Part shown: positions 1 to 5,456 of the stretch, piece after piece
Position numbering within the stretch: position 1 is the stretch's first letter
How the letters are laid out: every line of letters starts with the position of its first letter
The notes under the pieces: model-generated
What the model was told of the DNA's origin: nothing
Databases searched by the model: none
The model's input: only the letters and a program-made list of their open reading frames with translations
Translations under genes and position numbers: made by a program
Source of the DNA: Anaerolinea sp.
GTDB lineage: Bacteria > Chloroflexota > Anaerolineae > Anaerolineales > Anaerolineaceae
Direction: 5' to 3'
NCBI GenBank assembly: GCA_013824385.1
Contig: PNNU01000223.1
Span: forward strand, 1 to 6,039
Length of the DNA: 6,039 bases

Positions 1-312
1 GTGATTGGCATCTCTGAACGTGAACGCGAACAGCCGCAAGATATTCTCGTCAATATTGAGATTTCTGCTGATATTTCCACTGCCGGCAAATCGGACGATG
101 TGGAAGATTCAGTCAATTACCGCACCATCGCCAAGAAAGTGCTGGCCCATACAGAAACCATCAAACGCTATACCGTTGAAGCCCTGGCTGAAGATATTGC
201 CAAGCTTTGCCTCGAAGATAAAAAAGTGCAGTCGGTACTCGTCCGTGTAGAAAAACCAGGTGCTGTCCGTTTCTCTCGCTCAGTAGGCGTTGAAATCGTC
301 CGCGGACAATAA
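1..312 (+). CDS. folB: Dihydroneopterin aldolase, 5'-truncated by the window edge
   Basis: FolB cleaves 7,8-dihydroneopterin to 6-hydroxymethyl-7,8-dihydropterin and glycolaldehyde in cytosolic tetrahydrofolate synthesis. The 103 visible codons align with the family from the loop that carries the first active-site glutamate (E8 here, in the SEREREQPQ stretch). They continue through SDDVEDSVNY (Y40, the conserved tyrosine), a helix with the conserved glutamate in TVEALAE (E60), and the strand VEKPGAVRF with the catalytic lysine K85, ending in the usual VGVEIVRG. Family members normally have about 14-15 more residues before this point (a strand of the type I-x-I-x-x-L). The GTG at position 1 is therefore most likely an internal valine codon and the true start lies upstream of the window. 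The gene ends TAA five bases before folK, so the two are probably cotranscribed. All visible key residues are intact. Confidence 0.93.
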   Translation: MIGISEREREQPQDILVNIEISADISTAGKSDDVEDSVNYRTIAKKVLAHTETIKRYTVEALAEDIAKLCLEDKKVQSVLVRVEKPGAVRFSRSVGVEIVRGQ

Positions 313-317
313 TTCAC

Positions 318-791
318 ATGAACGAAGCGTATGTGCTGCTGGGATCCAACATTGAACCGGAGAAGAATATTCTTCTGGCTCTTGGCTATTTGGAACAAAA
401 TTTTTTGATTTATGATGTTTCGCATACCTGGCAGACCAAACCTGTTGGCAGTAATGCCGCCGATTTCTTGAATACAGCCGTCATGCTCGAAACGGATCTC
501 GACGCATATACGCTCAAAGAACAATGCCTGTGCCACATTGAAGAAGTGCTTGGCCGAGTAAGACTAGATGATAAGAATGCCCCCCGTACGATTGACCTGG
601 ACATCATTGTTTTTAACGGTGAAGTGTTGGATTACAACCTGTATCGATATGCCCATCTAATTCTGCCATTTGCAGAACTGCTGCCGGAATATGTTGATCC
701 AGAAACTGAAAAAACACTTTTTGAGTTGGCTGAAGAGCAGGTTAAATTAAATACCGCCAGACAGCTAAAACACCTTGCTCCCCCAAATTAA
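318..791 (+). CDS. folK: 6-hydroxymethyl-7,8-dihydropterin pyrophosphokinase (HPPK)
   Basis: FolK transfers pyrophosphate from ATP to the product of FolB, giving the substrate for dihydropteroate synthase. The 157-residue protein starts with the family signature YVLLGSN (5-11). It has a WQTKPVG segment (38-44) in the pterin loop and FLNTAV (50-55). The central signature GRVR-x7-PRTIDLDI covers 79-96: R80, R82 and R90 match the ATP-binding arginines, and D93 and D95 match the two Mg-binding aspartates. H113 probably corresponds to E. coli H115. The stretch between the DLDI motif and the PFAELLPE motif is about eight residues shorter than in the E. coli enzyme, as I recall that sequence, and the segment holding R121 seems to be missing. 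There is no good Shine-Dalgarno before the ATG. The start lies five bases after the folB stop, which suggests translational coupling. The stop is only 2 bp from the opposing prenyl-synthase stop. Confidence 0.93.
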   Translation: MNEAYVLLGSNIEPEKNILLALGYLEQNFLIYDVSHTWQTKPVGSNAADFLNTAVMLETDLDAYTLKEQCLCHIEEVLGRVRLDDKNAPRTIDLDIIVFNGEVLDYNLYRYAHLILPFAELLPEYVDPETEKTLFELAEEQVKLNTARQLKHLAPPN

Positions 792-793
792 TT

Positions 794-1810
794 CTATTTA
801 TTACGGTTAAACAACCCCTTGATTGTTTGAAGCAGCGGTTCAACGTTCTCTGGATTTAATTTTAAAGAATTTAATAATTCAAATGCTTCTGCATAAAGCT
901 GTTCAAACTTCCGGTTGGTGCTTTGCGCGGACCCTTCACTTTCCAACAGATTCGCCAAACGCAATGCATCCTTAGTTGAAACAGTTGATAAAGAAAGCCA
1001 ATCCTTGAAAAACTCCTGATTATTTTGTATTCCCAAGAGTATTGGATAAGTTTTCTTTTTAGCAACCAGGTCGCTGATCGTGGATTTACCGGTTAGTTGG
1101 TCGTTTCCCCAAATTCCAAGCCAATCGTCCTGCACTTGAAAAGCGGCTCCAATTTTGCTGCCAAAATCCATTAAGCTTTGCCAAAGTGATTTTTCCGCCA
1201 GACCTGTTAAAGCGCCCATCCCAAGACAGGCTGCCAATAAGGCGCCTGTTTTACCTTCAACCATCTGCCAATAAAGGTCCATGGGTAGGTCTTCCTGATC
1301 TTCAAAGGCAATATCCAGATACTGTCCGCGGGTGAGCTTCAAACACGCAGATTGGAGTAGATTGATAGCCTGATTAATCAGCGCTGGATCGAAATGCGAG
1401 TTCAGCCGAAAGAGTGAAAGCTGTGCAACGGTCAGCATGGCATCCCCGGCATTGATAGCCTGCGCTTCACCCCAAATTTTCCATACCGTTTTTCTGCCAC
1501 GTCGGGTCTCGCTGCAATCTTGAATATCATCGTGAATCAGAGAAAAATTATGCACCAATTCCACCGCGGCTGCTGTTGGTAGTGCTTTACGCCAATCCCC
1601 TCCACAAGCATGACAGGCCAATAAGACAAGCAACGGACGGATCCGTTTCCCTTGCGCATCAAGGCCGCTGTTTTCGCCTTCCCAGCCTAATTGATAATTC
1701 AACATCGATATATACTCTGCAGGATAATCATTTAGCAGAAGATCAATGCAACCATGCAATTCATCGTCGATGGCAGTCTGCAGTTCAGAGATCACGATCT
1801 TGTCAGTCAT
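794..1810 (-). CDS. Polyprenyl (probably geranylgeranyl) diphosphate synthase
   Basis: This trans-isoprenyl diphosphate synthase condenses IPP with allylic diphosphates. The 338-residue protein shows GKRIRP (54-59), which binds IPP diphosphate, and the first aspartate-rich motif DDIQD (94-98) followed by R103 and R104. It also has GQYLDI (162-167), the EGKTG lysine-threonine pair (K187, T188), the second motif DDWLG (228-232), and TGK...SDLVAKKKTYP (240-256). The last residue of the second motif is Gly instead of Asp, a variant I recall in actinobacterial and chloroflexotal homologues. The first motif has no two-residue insertion and an aromatic residue (F89) sits five positions before it. 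This is the archaeal-type pattern linked to C20 product, so GGPP is the likeliest product, but chain length is inferred. The ATG lies inside the end of fni (8-bp overlap, ATGACTGA) with only a weak AAGAG upstream. Expression is therefore probably coupled to the isomerase that balances its substrates. Confidence 0.9.
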   Translation of the reverse strand: MTDKIVISELQTAIDDELHGCIDLLLNDYPAEYISMLNYQLGWEGENSGLDAQGKRIRPLLVLLACHACGGDWRKALPTAAAVELVHNFSLIHDDIQDCSETRRGRKTVWKIWGEAQAINAGDAMLTVAQLSLFRLNSHFDPALINQAINLLQSACLKLTRGQYLDIAFEDQEDLPMDLYWQMVEGKTGALLAACLGMGALTGLAEKSLWQSLMDFGSKIGAAFQVQDDWLGIWGNDQLTGKSTISDLVAKKKTYPILLGIQNNQEFFKDWLSLSTVSTKDALRLANLLESEGSAQSTNRKFEQLYAEAFELLNSLKLNPENVEPLLQTIKGLFNRNK

Positions 1811-2846
1811 TTTTTGAACTCTTGTGAATGGGTGTGTTTTTCAATTGCTCTATGGTCCCGGAGCCAGTAGCGAACATGACTATGCGCAACTCGAGAATTA
1901 ATTCATCAATAAGTTTTACTACTTCTTCACTGGATTGGGTGGCTGCCTTTAAAAAACCTCCCGCAACCCCGCCCATTGAAGCGCCGAGCGCCAAACTTTT
2001 CGCAATATCCATGCCCTTACGCAAACCGCCTGATGCGATCACAGGAACCTGCGGTAACGCAGTACATACATCTCTCACCGCTTCTGAGGTAGGGATGCCC
2101 CAATCTTGAAAATGCGAACTGGTACGGATGCGTTCTTCCGAAGTATTACGATATTTTTCCACTTCAGACCATGAAGTTCCCCCGGCGCCGGCAACATCGA
2201 TGCAGCTCACACCCGCATCCACCAATCGCCTGGCTGCTTTGGCATTGATACCCCAGCCAACTTCTTTGGCTATAACTGGCACGCCAAGTGTTTTACAAAC
2301 CTTTTCAATCTTCTTTTGTAAACCTGCAAAATTGGTCTGCCCTTCAGGTTGCAGCGCTTCTTGCAGTGAATTGAGATGCAAGATCAAAGCATCTGCCTCA
2401 GCGATTTCGACCACCCGCTTGCACTCATCCACGCCGCAGCCATAGTTAAGCTGAATCGCGCCCAGATTCGCGTAAATGGGAATGGAAGGCGCCCATTTTC
2501 TTAGTTGATAAGTCTTTGCTGCCTCTTCAGAGTCAAGGCCCGCTCTGCCAGATCCTAGCCCAAGCGCGATACCACGCAATTGCGCAGCTTCTGCCAGATT
2601 TCGATTAATTTTCAATCCTTCAGCCGTTCCACCAGTCATGGATGAAATTAATAAGGGTGCTTGTAAGGTCTTACCCAGAAAACCGCAAATGGTTGAAATA
2701 TTCTTAAGATCAATTTCAGGCAGAGGATTATGTTCAAAGCGATACAGATCAAAACCTGCAGAAAGCAAAGATTGCACGTCTTTGCGCAGATTGATCTCGA
2801 TATGGTCTTGTTTTCGGCTTTCCGTCAACTGTTGAGAATCGTCCAT
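1803..2846 (-). CDS. fni: Type 2 isopentenyl-diphosphate delta-isomerase (FMN-dependent)
   Basis: Fni interconverts IPP and DMAPP using reduced FMN and Mg2+. It is a TIM-barrel enzyme unrelated to the Nudix-type Idi. The 347-residue length is normal. Signatures in order are RKQDHIEI (11-18), SSMTGG (68-73, FMN/substrate contact), LGLGSGRAGL (95-104), ANLGA (126-130) and HLNSLQE (157-163). Q162 corresponds to the catalytic glutamine and E163 to the metal ligand, followed by PEGQTNF. Next come KEVGWGI (194-200), DVAGAGGTSW (217-226), and the flavin-phosphate loops ASGGLRKG (271-278) and ALGA (286-289). An in-frame TGA at 2853-2855 rules out an upstream start. The ATG at 2846 is preferred over TTG at 2828, although the GAGGAG site is only two bases before it. 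The gene leads an operon with the prenyl synthase, so it supplies DMAPP next to the enzyme that uses it. Confidence 0.96.
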   Translation of the reverse strand: MDDSQQLTESRKQDHIEINLRKDVQSLLSAGFDLYRFEHNPLPEIDLKNISTICGFLGKTLQAPLLISSMTGGTAEGLKINRNLAEAAQLRGIALGLGSGRAGLDSEEAAKTYQLRKWAPSIPIYANLGAIQLNYGCGVDECKRVVEIAEADALILHLNSLQEALQPEGQTNFAGLQKKIEKVCKTLGVPVIAKEVGWGINAKAARRLVDAGVSCIDVAGAGGTSWSEVEKYRNTSEERIRTSSHFQDWGIPTSEAVRDVCTALPQVPVIASGGLRKGMDIAKSLALGASMGGVAGGFLKAATQSSEEVVKLIDELILELRIVMFATGSGTIEQLKNTPIHKSSKND

Positions 2847-2848
2847 TT

Positions 2849-2854
2849 CTCCTC
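2849..2854 (-). promoter_or_regulatory. Ribosome binding site of fni with very short spacing
   Basis: GAGGAG on the minus strand is followed by AA and then the ATG, a spacer of only two bases where five to nine is usual. An in-frame stop lies just upstream (2853-2855), and the next possible start, TTG at 2826-2828, is about 20 bases away. The ATG at 2846 therefore remains the best start. Confidence 0.5.
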
Positions 2855-2867
2855 AATTCTTGCTTTG

Positions 2868-2876
2868 AGTATACCA
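2868..2876 (-). promoter_or_regulatory. Candidate extended -10 promoter for the fni operon
   Basis: Read on the minus strand, TGG-TATACT fits an extended -10 element (TGn plus a 5/6 match to TATAAT). No convincing -35 box lies 16-18 bases upstream, as is typical of extended -10 promoters. Transcription would start near 2861 and give a leader of about 15 bases that contains the GAGGAG site. This is inferred from the sequence pattern only. Confidence 0.4.
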
Positions 2877-2991
2877 AAACAAAATAAAATCATTCCCCAA
2901 ATACTACCTTCTGAATATGAAATTTATTCACACCTTAACCGAATTTTAAGTGTTTTGTAGATAAGGATGCGATTTTGTGATAAAACAGTCC

Positions 2992-3019
2992 TTGACAGAA
3001 TATTCAGGATCGTTACAAT
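2992..3019 (+). promoter_or_regulatory. Sigma-70-type promoter of the acyl carrier protein gene
   Basis: A perfect -35 box TTGACA (2992-2997) is followed after 16 bases by TACAAT (3014-3019), a 5/6 match to the -10 consensus. The predicted start point is near 3026, giving a 5' leader of about 37 bases with the AGGAGG site near its end. This is the strongest promoter match in the window and suits a highly expressed gene such as an ACP. Confidence 0.75.
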
Positions 3020-3028
3020 TTATCGTAA
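3013..3028. promoter_or_regulatory. Imperfect palindrome over the -10 box and start point (candidate operator)
   Basis: TTACAAT-TT-ATCGTAA is an inverted repeat of two 7-base arms with one mismatched pair, covering the -10 hexamer and the predicted transcription start of the ACP gene. The same region also holds a near direct repeat, ATCGTTA (3009-3015) and ATCGTAA (3022-3028). The position would suit a repressor site. AT-rich DNA yields such matches by chance and no regulator is identified, so this is only a candidate. Confidence 0.3.
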
Positions 3029-3048
3029 TCAATAACACAACTACCGCC

Positions 3049-3054
3049 AGGAGG
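3049..3054 (+). promoter_or_regulatory. Consensus ribosome binding site of the ACP gene
   Basis: A perfect AGGAGG sits eight bases before the ATG at 3063. It fixes the start codon and predicts efficient translation. Confidence 0.85.
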
Positions 3055-3062
3055 CTTTTAAG

Positions 3063-3299
3063 ATGAGTGAAACACTAAATAAAGTTACGGAAGTTATCGT
3101 TGATGTATTGAAAGTGGATGCCAAAGAAGTTAAAGAAGAAACCCGTTTCGTTGAGGATTTAAAAGCTGACTCCATGGATCAATTCTTTTTGATCGACGGA
3201 TTTTGCGAGAAATTCGATATCAACATCAATGATGAAGACGCACGCAATATTAAGACCGTTTCAGATGCAGTAACTTACATCGAAAGCCATAAAAAATAA
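3063..3299 (+). CDS. Acyl carrier protein with atypical helix II
   Basis: This small acidic protein of 78 residues has the size and layout of a fatty-acid type acyl carrier protein, which carries growing acyl chains on a 4'-phosphopantetheine arm in the cytosol. Helix I (about 3-16) is followed by the loop with FVEDLKADSMD. S37 in the DSM motif (36-38) is the expected phosphopantetheine attachment site, and D39 keeps the DS(L/M)D pattern. The end, NDEDARNIKTVSDAVTYIE, matches the usual helix III/IV region. Helix II is unusual: where typical ACPs read like VELVMALEEEF, this one has QFFLIDGFCEKF (40-51), with more aromatic residues, a glycine, a cysteine and fewer acidic residues. The gene stands alone with its own promoter, without fab genes beside it. 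It could be the main AcpP or a specialised carrier; I therefore leave the symbol blank. Confidence 0.88.
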   Translation: MSETLNKVTEVIVDVLKVDAKEVKEETRFVEDLKADSMDQFFLIDGFCEKFDININDEDARNIKTVSDAVTYIESHKK

Positions 3300-3341
3300 A
3301 TCTGTAGTCTCCTGGTGAGATTTACACACCTCAAGACGGTA

Positions 3342-4208
3342 TCAGACAGTAATCAAGCCCGGAATCTCTTCAGGATAACGGGCTATTTTTACGCCTATTG
3401 ACTGAAGTGCCTGGATCTTGCTTTGAGCTGTTCCTGATGTTCCTTCGATGAGAGCACCGGCATGTCCCATCCGTTTGCCTGGAGGCGCCGAAATACCTGC
3501 AATAAAAGCCACTACAGGCTTGGTCATGCTCGCCGTAATATAACTGGCAGCAATTTCTTCATCGTTACCGCCAATTTCTCCAATCATCACTACTGAATCC
3601 GTTCTGGCATCCGCTTCAAATAGTTCCAGGCAATCCACAAAATTCATGCCCTTGACCGGATCTCCGCCTATCCCTACACAGGTGGAGACCCCCATACCAT
3701 TTTGGGTCAATGCATAAAGCACTTCATAAGTTAAAGTACCAGAACGTGAAATGACTCCAACGTTTCCAGAAGTTGCTATGTTGCCGGGGATGATACCCAC
3801 TTTGGCTTCACCTGGTGTTAACAACCCCGGACAATTGGGTCCGATCAAACGTGTGTTTCTTGAGGAAAGATATTGTTTTACCCTCATCATGTCTTGAATG
3901 GGAGCCCCTTCGGTAATACACACTACCAGCGGAATCTCGGCATCAACAGCTTCAAAAATGGCATCGCCTACAAAACGGGCTGGAACAAAAATGATACTCG
4001 CGTTGGCGCCGGTCACGTCCACGGCAGTCTGAACAGAATCAAACACAGGGATCTTGCCATTCAACACCCAATCACCGCCCTTACCAGGGGTGACGCCAGC
4101 CACAATATTGGTTTTATAGTTCAACATCTGCTCGGTATGGAATAAGCCTTCGTTCCCGGTGATACCTTGCACCAGCAAACGCGTGTCTTTGTTCACCAAT
4201 ATGCTCAT
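3342..4208 (-). CDS. sucD: Succinyl-CoA synthetase (ADP-forming), alpha subunit
   Basis: SucD is the CoA-binding and phosphohistidine subunit of succinyl-CoA ligase, which converts succinyl-CoA, NDP and phosphate to succinate, CoA and NTP in the TCA cycle. The 288-residue length is typical. The N-terminal Rossmann CoA-binding domain carries QGITGNEG (14-21) and TPGKGG (40-45). The ligase domain follows with GPNCPG (123-128), SRSGTLTYE (154-162) and GIGGDP (179-184). The loop [10 protein letters not shown] (245-254) holds H249, the histidine that is transiently phosphorylated. The ATG overlaps the sucC stop (ATGA, 4 bp). A strong purine-rich Shine-Dalgarno (GGGAGG, 4216-4221, seven bases upstream) lies inside the end of sucC, so the subunits should be made in matched amounts. 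The gene ends TGA 42 bp from the convergent ACP gene, with no clear terminator between them. Confidence 0.96.
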   Translation of the reverse strand: MSILVNKDTRLLVQGITGNEGLFHTEQMLNYKTNIVAGVTPGKGGDWVLNGKIPVFDSVQTAVDVTGANASIIFVPARFVGDAIFEAVDAEIPLVVCITEGAPIQDMMRVKQYLSSRNTRLIGPNCPGLLTPGEAKVGIIPGNIATSGNVGVISRSGTLTYEVLYALTQNGMGVSTCVGIGGDPVKGMNFVDCLELFEADARTDSVVMIGEIGGNDEEIAASYITASMTKPVVAFIAGISAPPGKRMGHAGALIEGTSGTAQSKIQALQSIGVKIARYPEEIPGLITV

Positions 4209-5347
4209 TCGTTCCCCTCCCTGGCTTTTTGAACAGCAATTGTGGCTGCCTCAAACAGACTCTTGGCCGGAATCAGATCTGTACCTCCAAGCAAATGAAG
4301 GCCTGCTTCATCGTTAGTTCCCACCAATCTGACCACAATCGGGATATTGGTTTGAATCTCTTTGAAAGCGCTCAAGATACCTCTGGCAACCTCATCACAG
4401 CGGGTAATGCCGCCAAACACATTGATCAAAATGGCTTTTACTTTTTCATCCGAAAGAATCAATCGCAGAGAATCTTCCACTTTTTTGGCATTTGCTCCGC
4501 CGCCGATATCCAGAAAGTTGGCGGCTTCTCCACCCAATTCTTTGATGATATCCATCGTCGCCATGGCTAACCCTGCTCCATTCACCAAACAGCCAATATT
4601 GCCGTCCATTTTAATGAAAGATACGCCAATCTTGCGCCCTTGAATTTCGGTAGGAGGTTCAGCATCCTTATCGCGAAAATCAGAAAGGTTGGGATGCCTG
4701 AATAATGCATTGTCATCCAGTACAACTTTGGCATCCAATGCCGAAAACTTCTTTTCAGATGTAATCACAAGGGGATTTATTTCAACCAATGTGGCGTCAC
4801 AATCCACATATACTTTCCATAATTGATTGATGATCCTGCTAAAATCCTGCCAATAGACGCGGTCCAGATCGATATTTATCGCCACATCGCGAAGTTGATA
4901 GTCACGCAGCCCCAATAATGGATCAATCACGCGTTTTACTATTTTCTCGGGATTATTGCGTGAAACGTCTTCTATATCCATACCGCCAAAACTGGATGCC
5001 ATCAATATCGGTTTCTGGGAATTTCGGTCATTGGCGATGCTAAGGTAGATTTCTTTATCAATAGAAACCATTTCATCCACTAAAACCTTGCGCACCAACA
5101 ATCCGTTGATTTCTTTGCCCAATATTTGGCCGGCGAATTCTTCTGCCTCGTCAATGGTTTTGGCAATCCGAACACCGCCTGCCTTGCCCCTTCCCCCCGA
5201 TAATACCTGGGCTTTAATTACCACCCTGCCGCCCAACTCTTCGCTGATTTGCTTGACCTCGCTGATTGATTCAGCGATTCTCCCGTTTGGAACGGGAATA
5301 TTGTACATAGTGAACAATATTTTCGATTGGTATTCTTGAAGTTTCAT
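4205..5347 (-). CDS. sucC: Succinyl-CoA synthetase (ADP-forming), beta subunit
   Basis: SucC is the nucleotide-grasp subunit that pairs with SucD. With the ATG at 5347 the protein has 380 residues. A TTG one codon upstream (5350) is also open, but the AAGG at 5355-5358 lies seven bases before the ATG and favours it. The start [12 protein letters not shown] is the usual ATP-grasp opening. K45 lies in VIKAQV, and GGRGKAGG (51-58) is the nucleotide loop. E189 and N191 in LVEINPLV and D205 in ALDAK fit the Mg-nucleotide ligands. The C-terminal ligase domain has [12 protein letters not shown] (248-259), FLDIGGGA (278-285), FGGITRCDE (311-319) and RLVGTND (340-346). ADP versus GDP preference cannot be read reliably. 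The gene leads the sucCD operon; no other TCA gene is in view. It has its own -10-like element and follows the terminator of the preceding gene. Confidence 0.96.
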   Translation of the reverse strand: MKLQEYQSKILFTMYNIPVPNGRIAESISEVKQISEELGGRVVIKAQVLSGGRGKAGGVRIAKTIDEAEEFAGQILGKEINGLLVRKVLVDEMVSIDKEIYLSIANDRNSQKPILMASSFGGMDIEDVSRNNPEKIVKRVIDPLLGLRDYQLRDVAINIDLDRVYWQDFSRIINQLWKVYVDCDATLVEINPLVITSEKKFSALDAKVVLDDNALFRHPNLSDFRDKDAEPPTEIQGRKIGVSFIKMDGNIGCLVNGAGLAMATMDIIKELGGEAANFLDIGGGANAKKVEDSLRLILSDEKVKAILINVFGGITRCDEVARGILSAFKEIQTNIPIVVRLVGTNDEAGLHLLGGTDLIPAKSLFEAATIAVQKAREGNE

Positions 5348-5382
5348 CAAGCCACCTTCGTTGCTGTATTCACTGCATAAGA

Positions 5383-5388
5383 ATTATA
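5383..5388 (-). promoter_or_regulatory. -10 element of the likely sucCD promoter
   Basis: A perfect TATAAT on the minus strand lies 35 bases before the sucC ATG. Predicted initiation is near 5376, giving a leader of about 28 bases. The -35 region falls in the T-rich tail of the upstream terminator and is weak: TTTTCA with a 15-base spacer, or TGTTTT with 17. The location between a terminator and sucC supports it; the -35 does not. Confidence 0.5.
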
Positions 5389-5408
5389 CACTCGCTTAAA
5401 AATTGAAA

Positions 5409-5435
5409 ACAGCCCGGCATGTAAAACCGGGCTGT
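5409..5435 (-). terminator. Intrinsic terminator after the SPFH-family gene, possibly bidirectional
   Basis: ACAGCCCGG (5409-5417) and CCGGGCTGT (5427-5435) form a perfect 9-bp GC-rich stem with a 9-base loop. On the minus strand the stem is followed by a T-rich run (TTTCAATTTTT), placing a terminator 21 bases past the stop of the SPFH-family gene. On the plus strand it is followed by C and six T residues, so it could work in both directions, although no plus-strand gene ends nearby. It separates the SPFH-family transcript from sucCD. Confidence 0.85.
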
Positions 5436-5456
5436 CTTTTTTACGCTTTCTTTGGA

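Noticed and set aside
168..536. Open frame of 122 codons on the minus strand opposite folB and folK
   Set aside because: It overlaps two well-supported genes, has no recognisable domain and no ribosome site I can support; it is a shadow of their codon use.
809..828. Inverted repeat AAACAA / TTGTTT with an 8-base loop just inside the prenyl synthase 3' end
   Set aside because: Only six AT-rich pairs and no T-run on either side; it lies in coding sequence and is too weak to call a terminator.
1828..2445. Plus-strand open frames of 93 and 105 codons opposite fni
   Set aside because: They are antisense to conserved fni motifs, and their low-complexity Ser/Pro/Thr-rich translations are typical of antisense shadows.
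2847..3062. Possible riboswitch or small RNA in the divergent intergenic region
   Set aside because: Apart from the promoters and the short palindrome I see no extended structure or known riboswitch core; predicted leaders are only about 15 and 37 bases.
3303..3349. Broken stem (CTGT/ACAG, GTCT/AGAC, TGAG/CTCA) between the ACP gene and sucD
   Set aside because: The pairing is interrupted by bulges and there is no T-run, so it is not a convincing intrinsic terminator in either direction.
4229..4643. Two plus-strand open frames of 113 and 93 codons inside sucC
   Set aside because: Both lie wholly opposite the conserved SucC ligase domain and their translations resemble no family.
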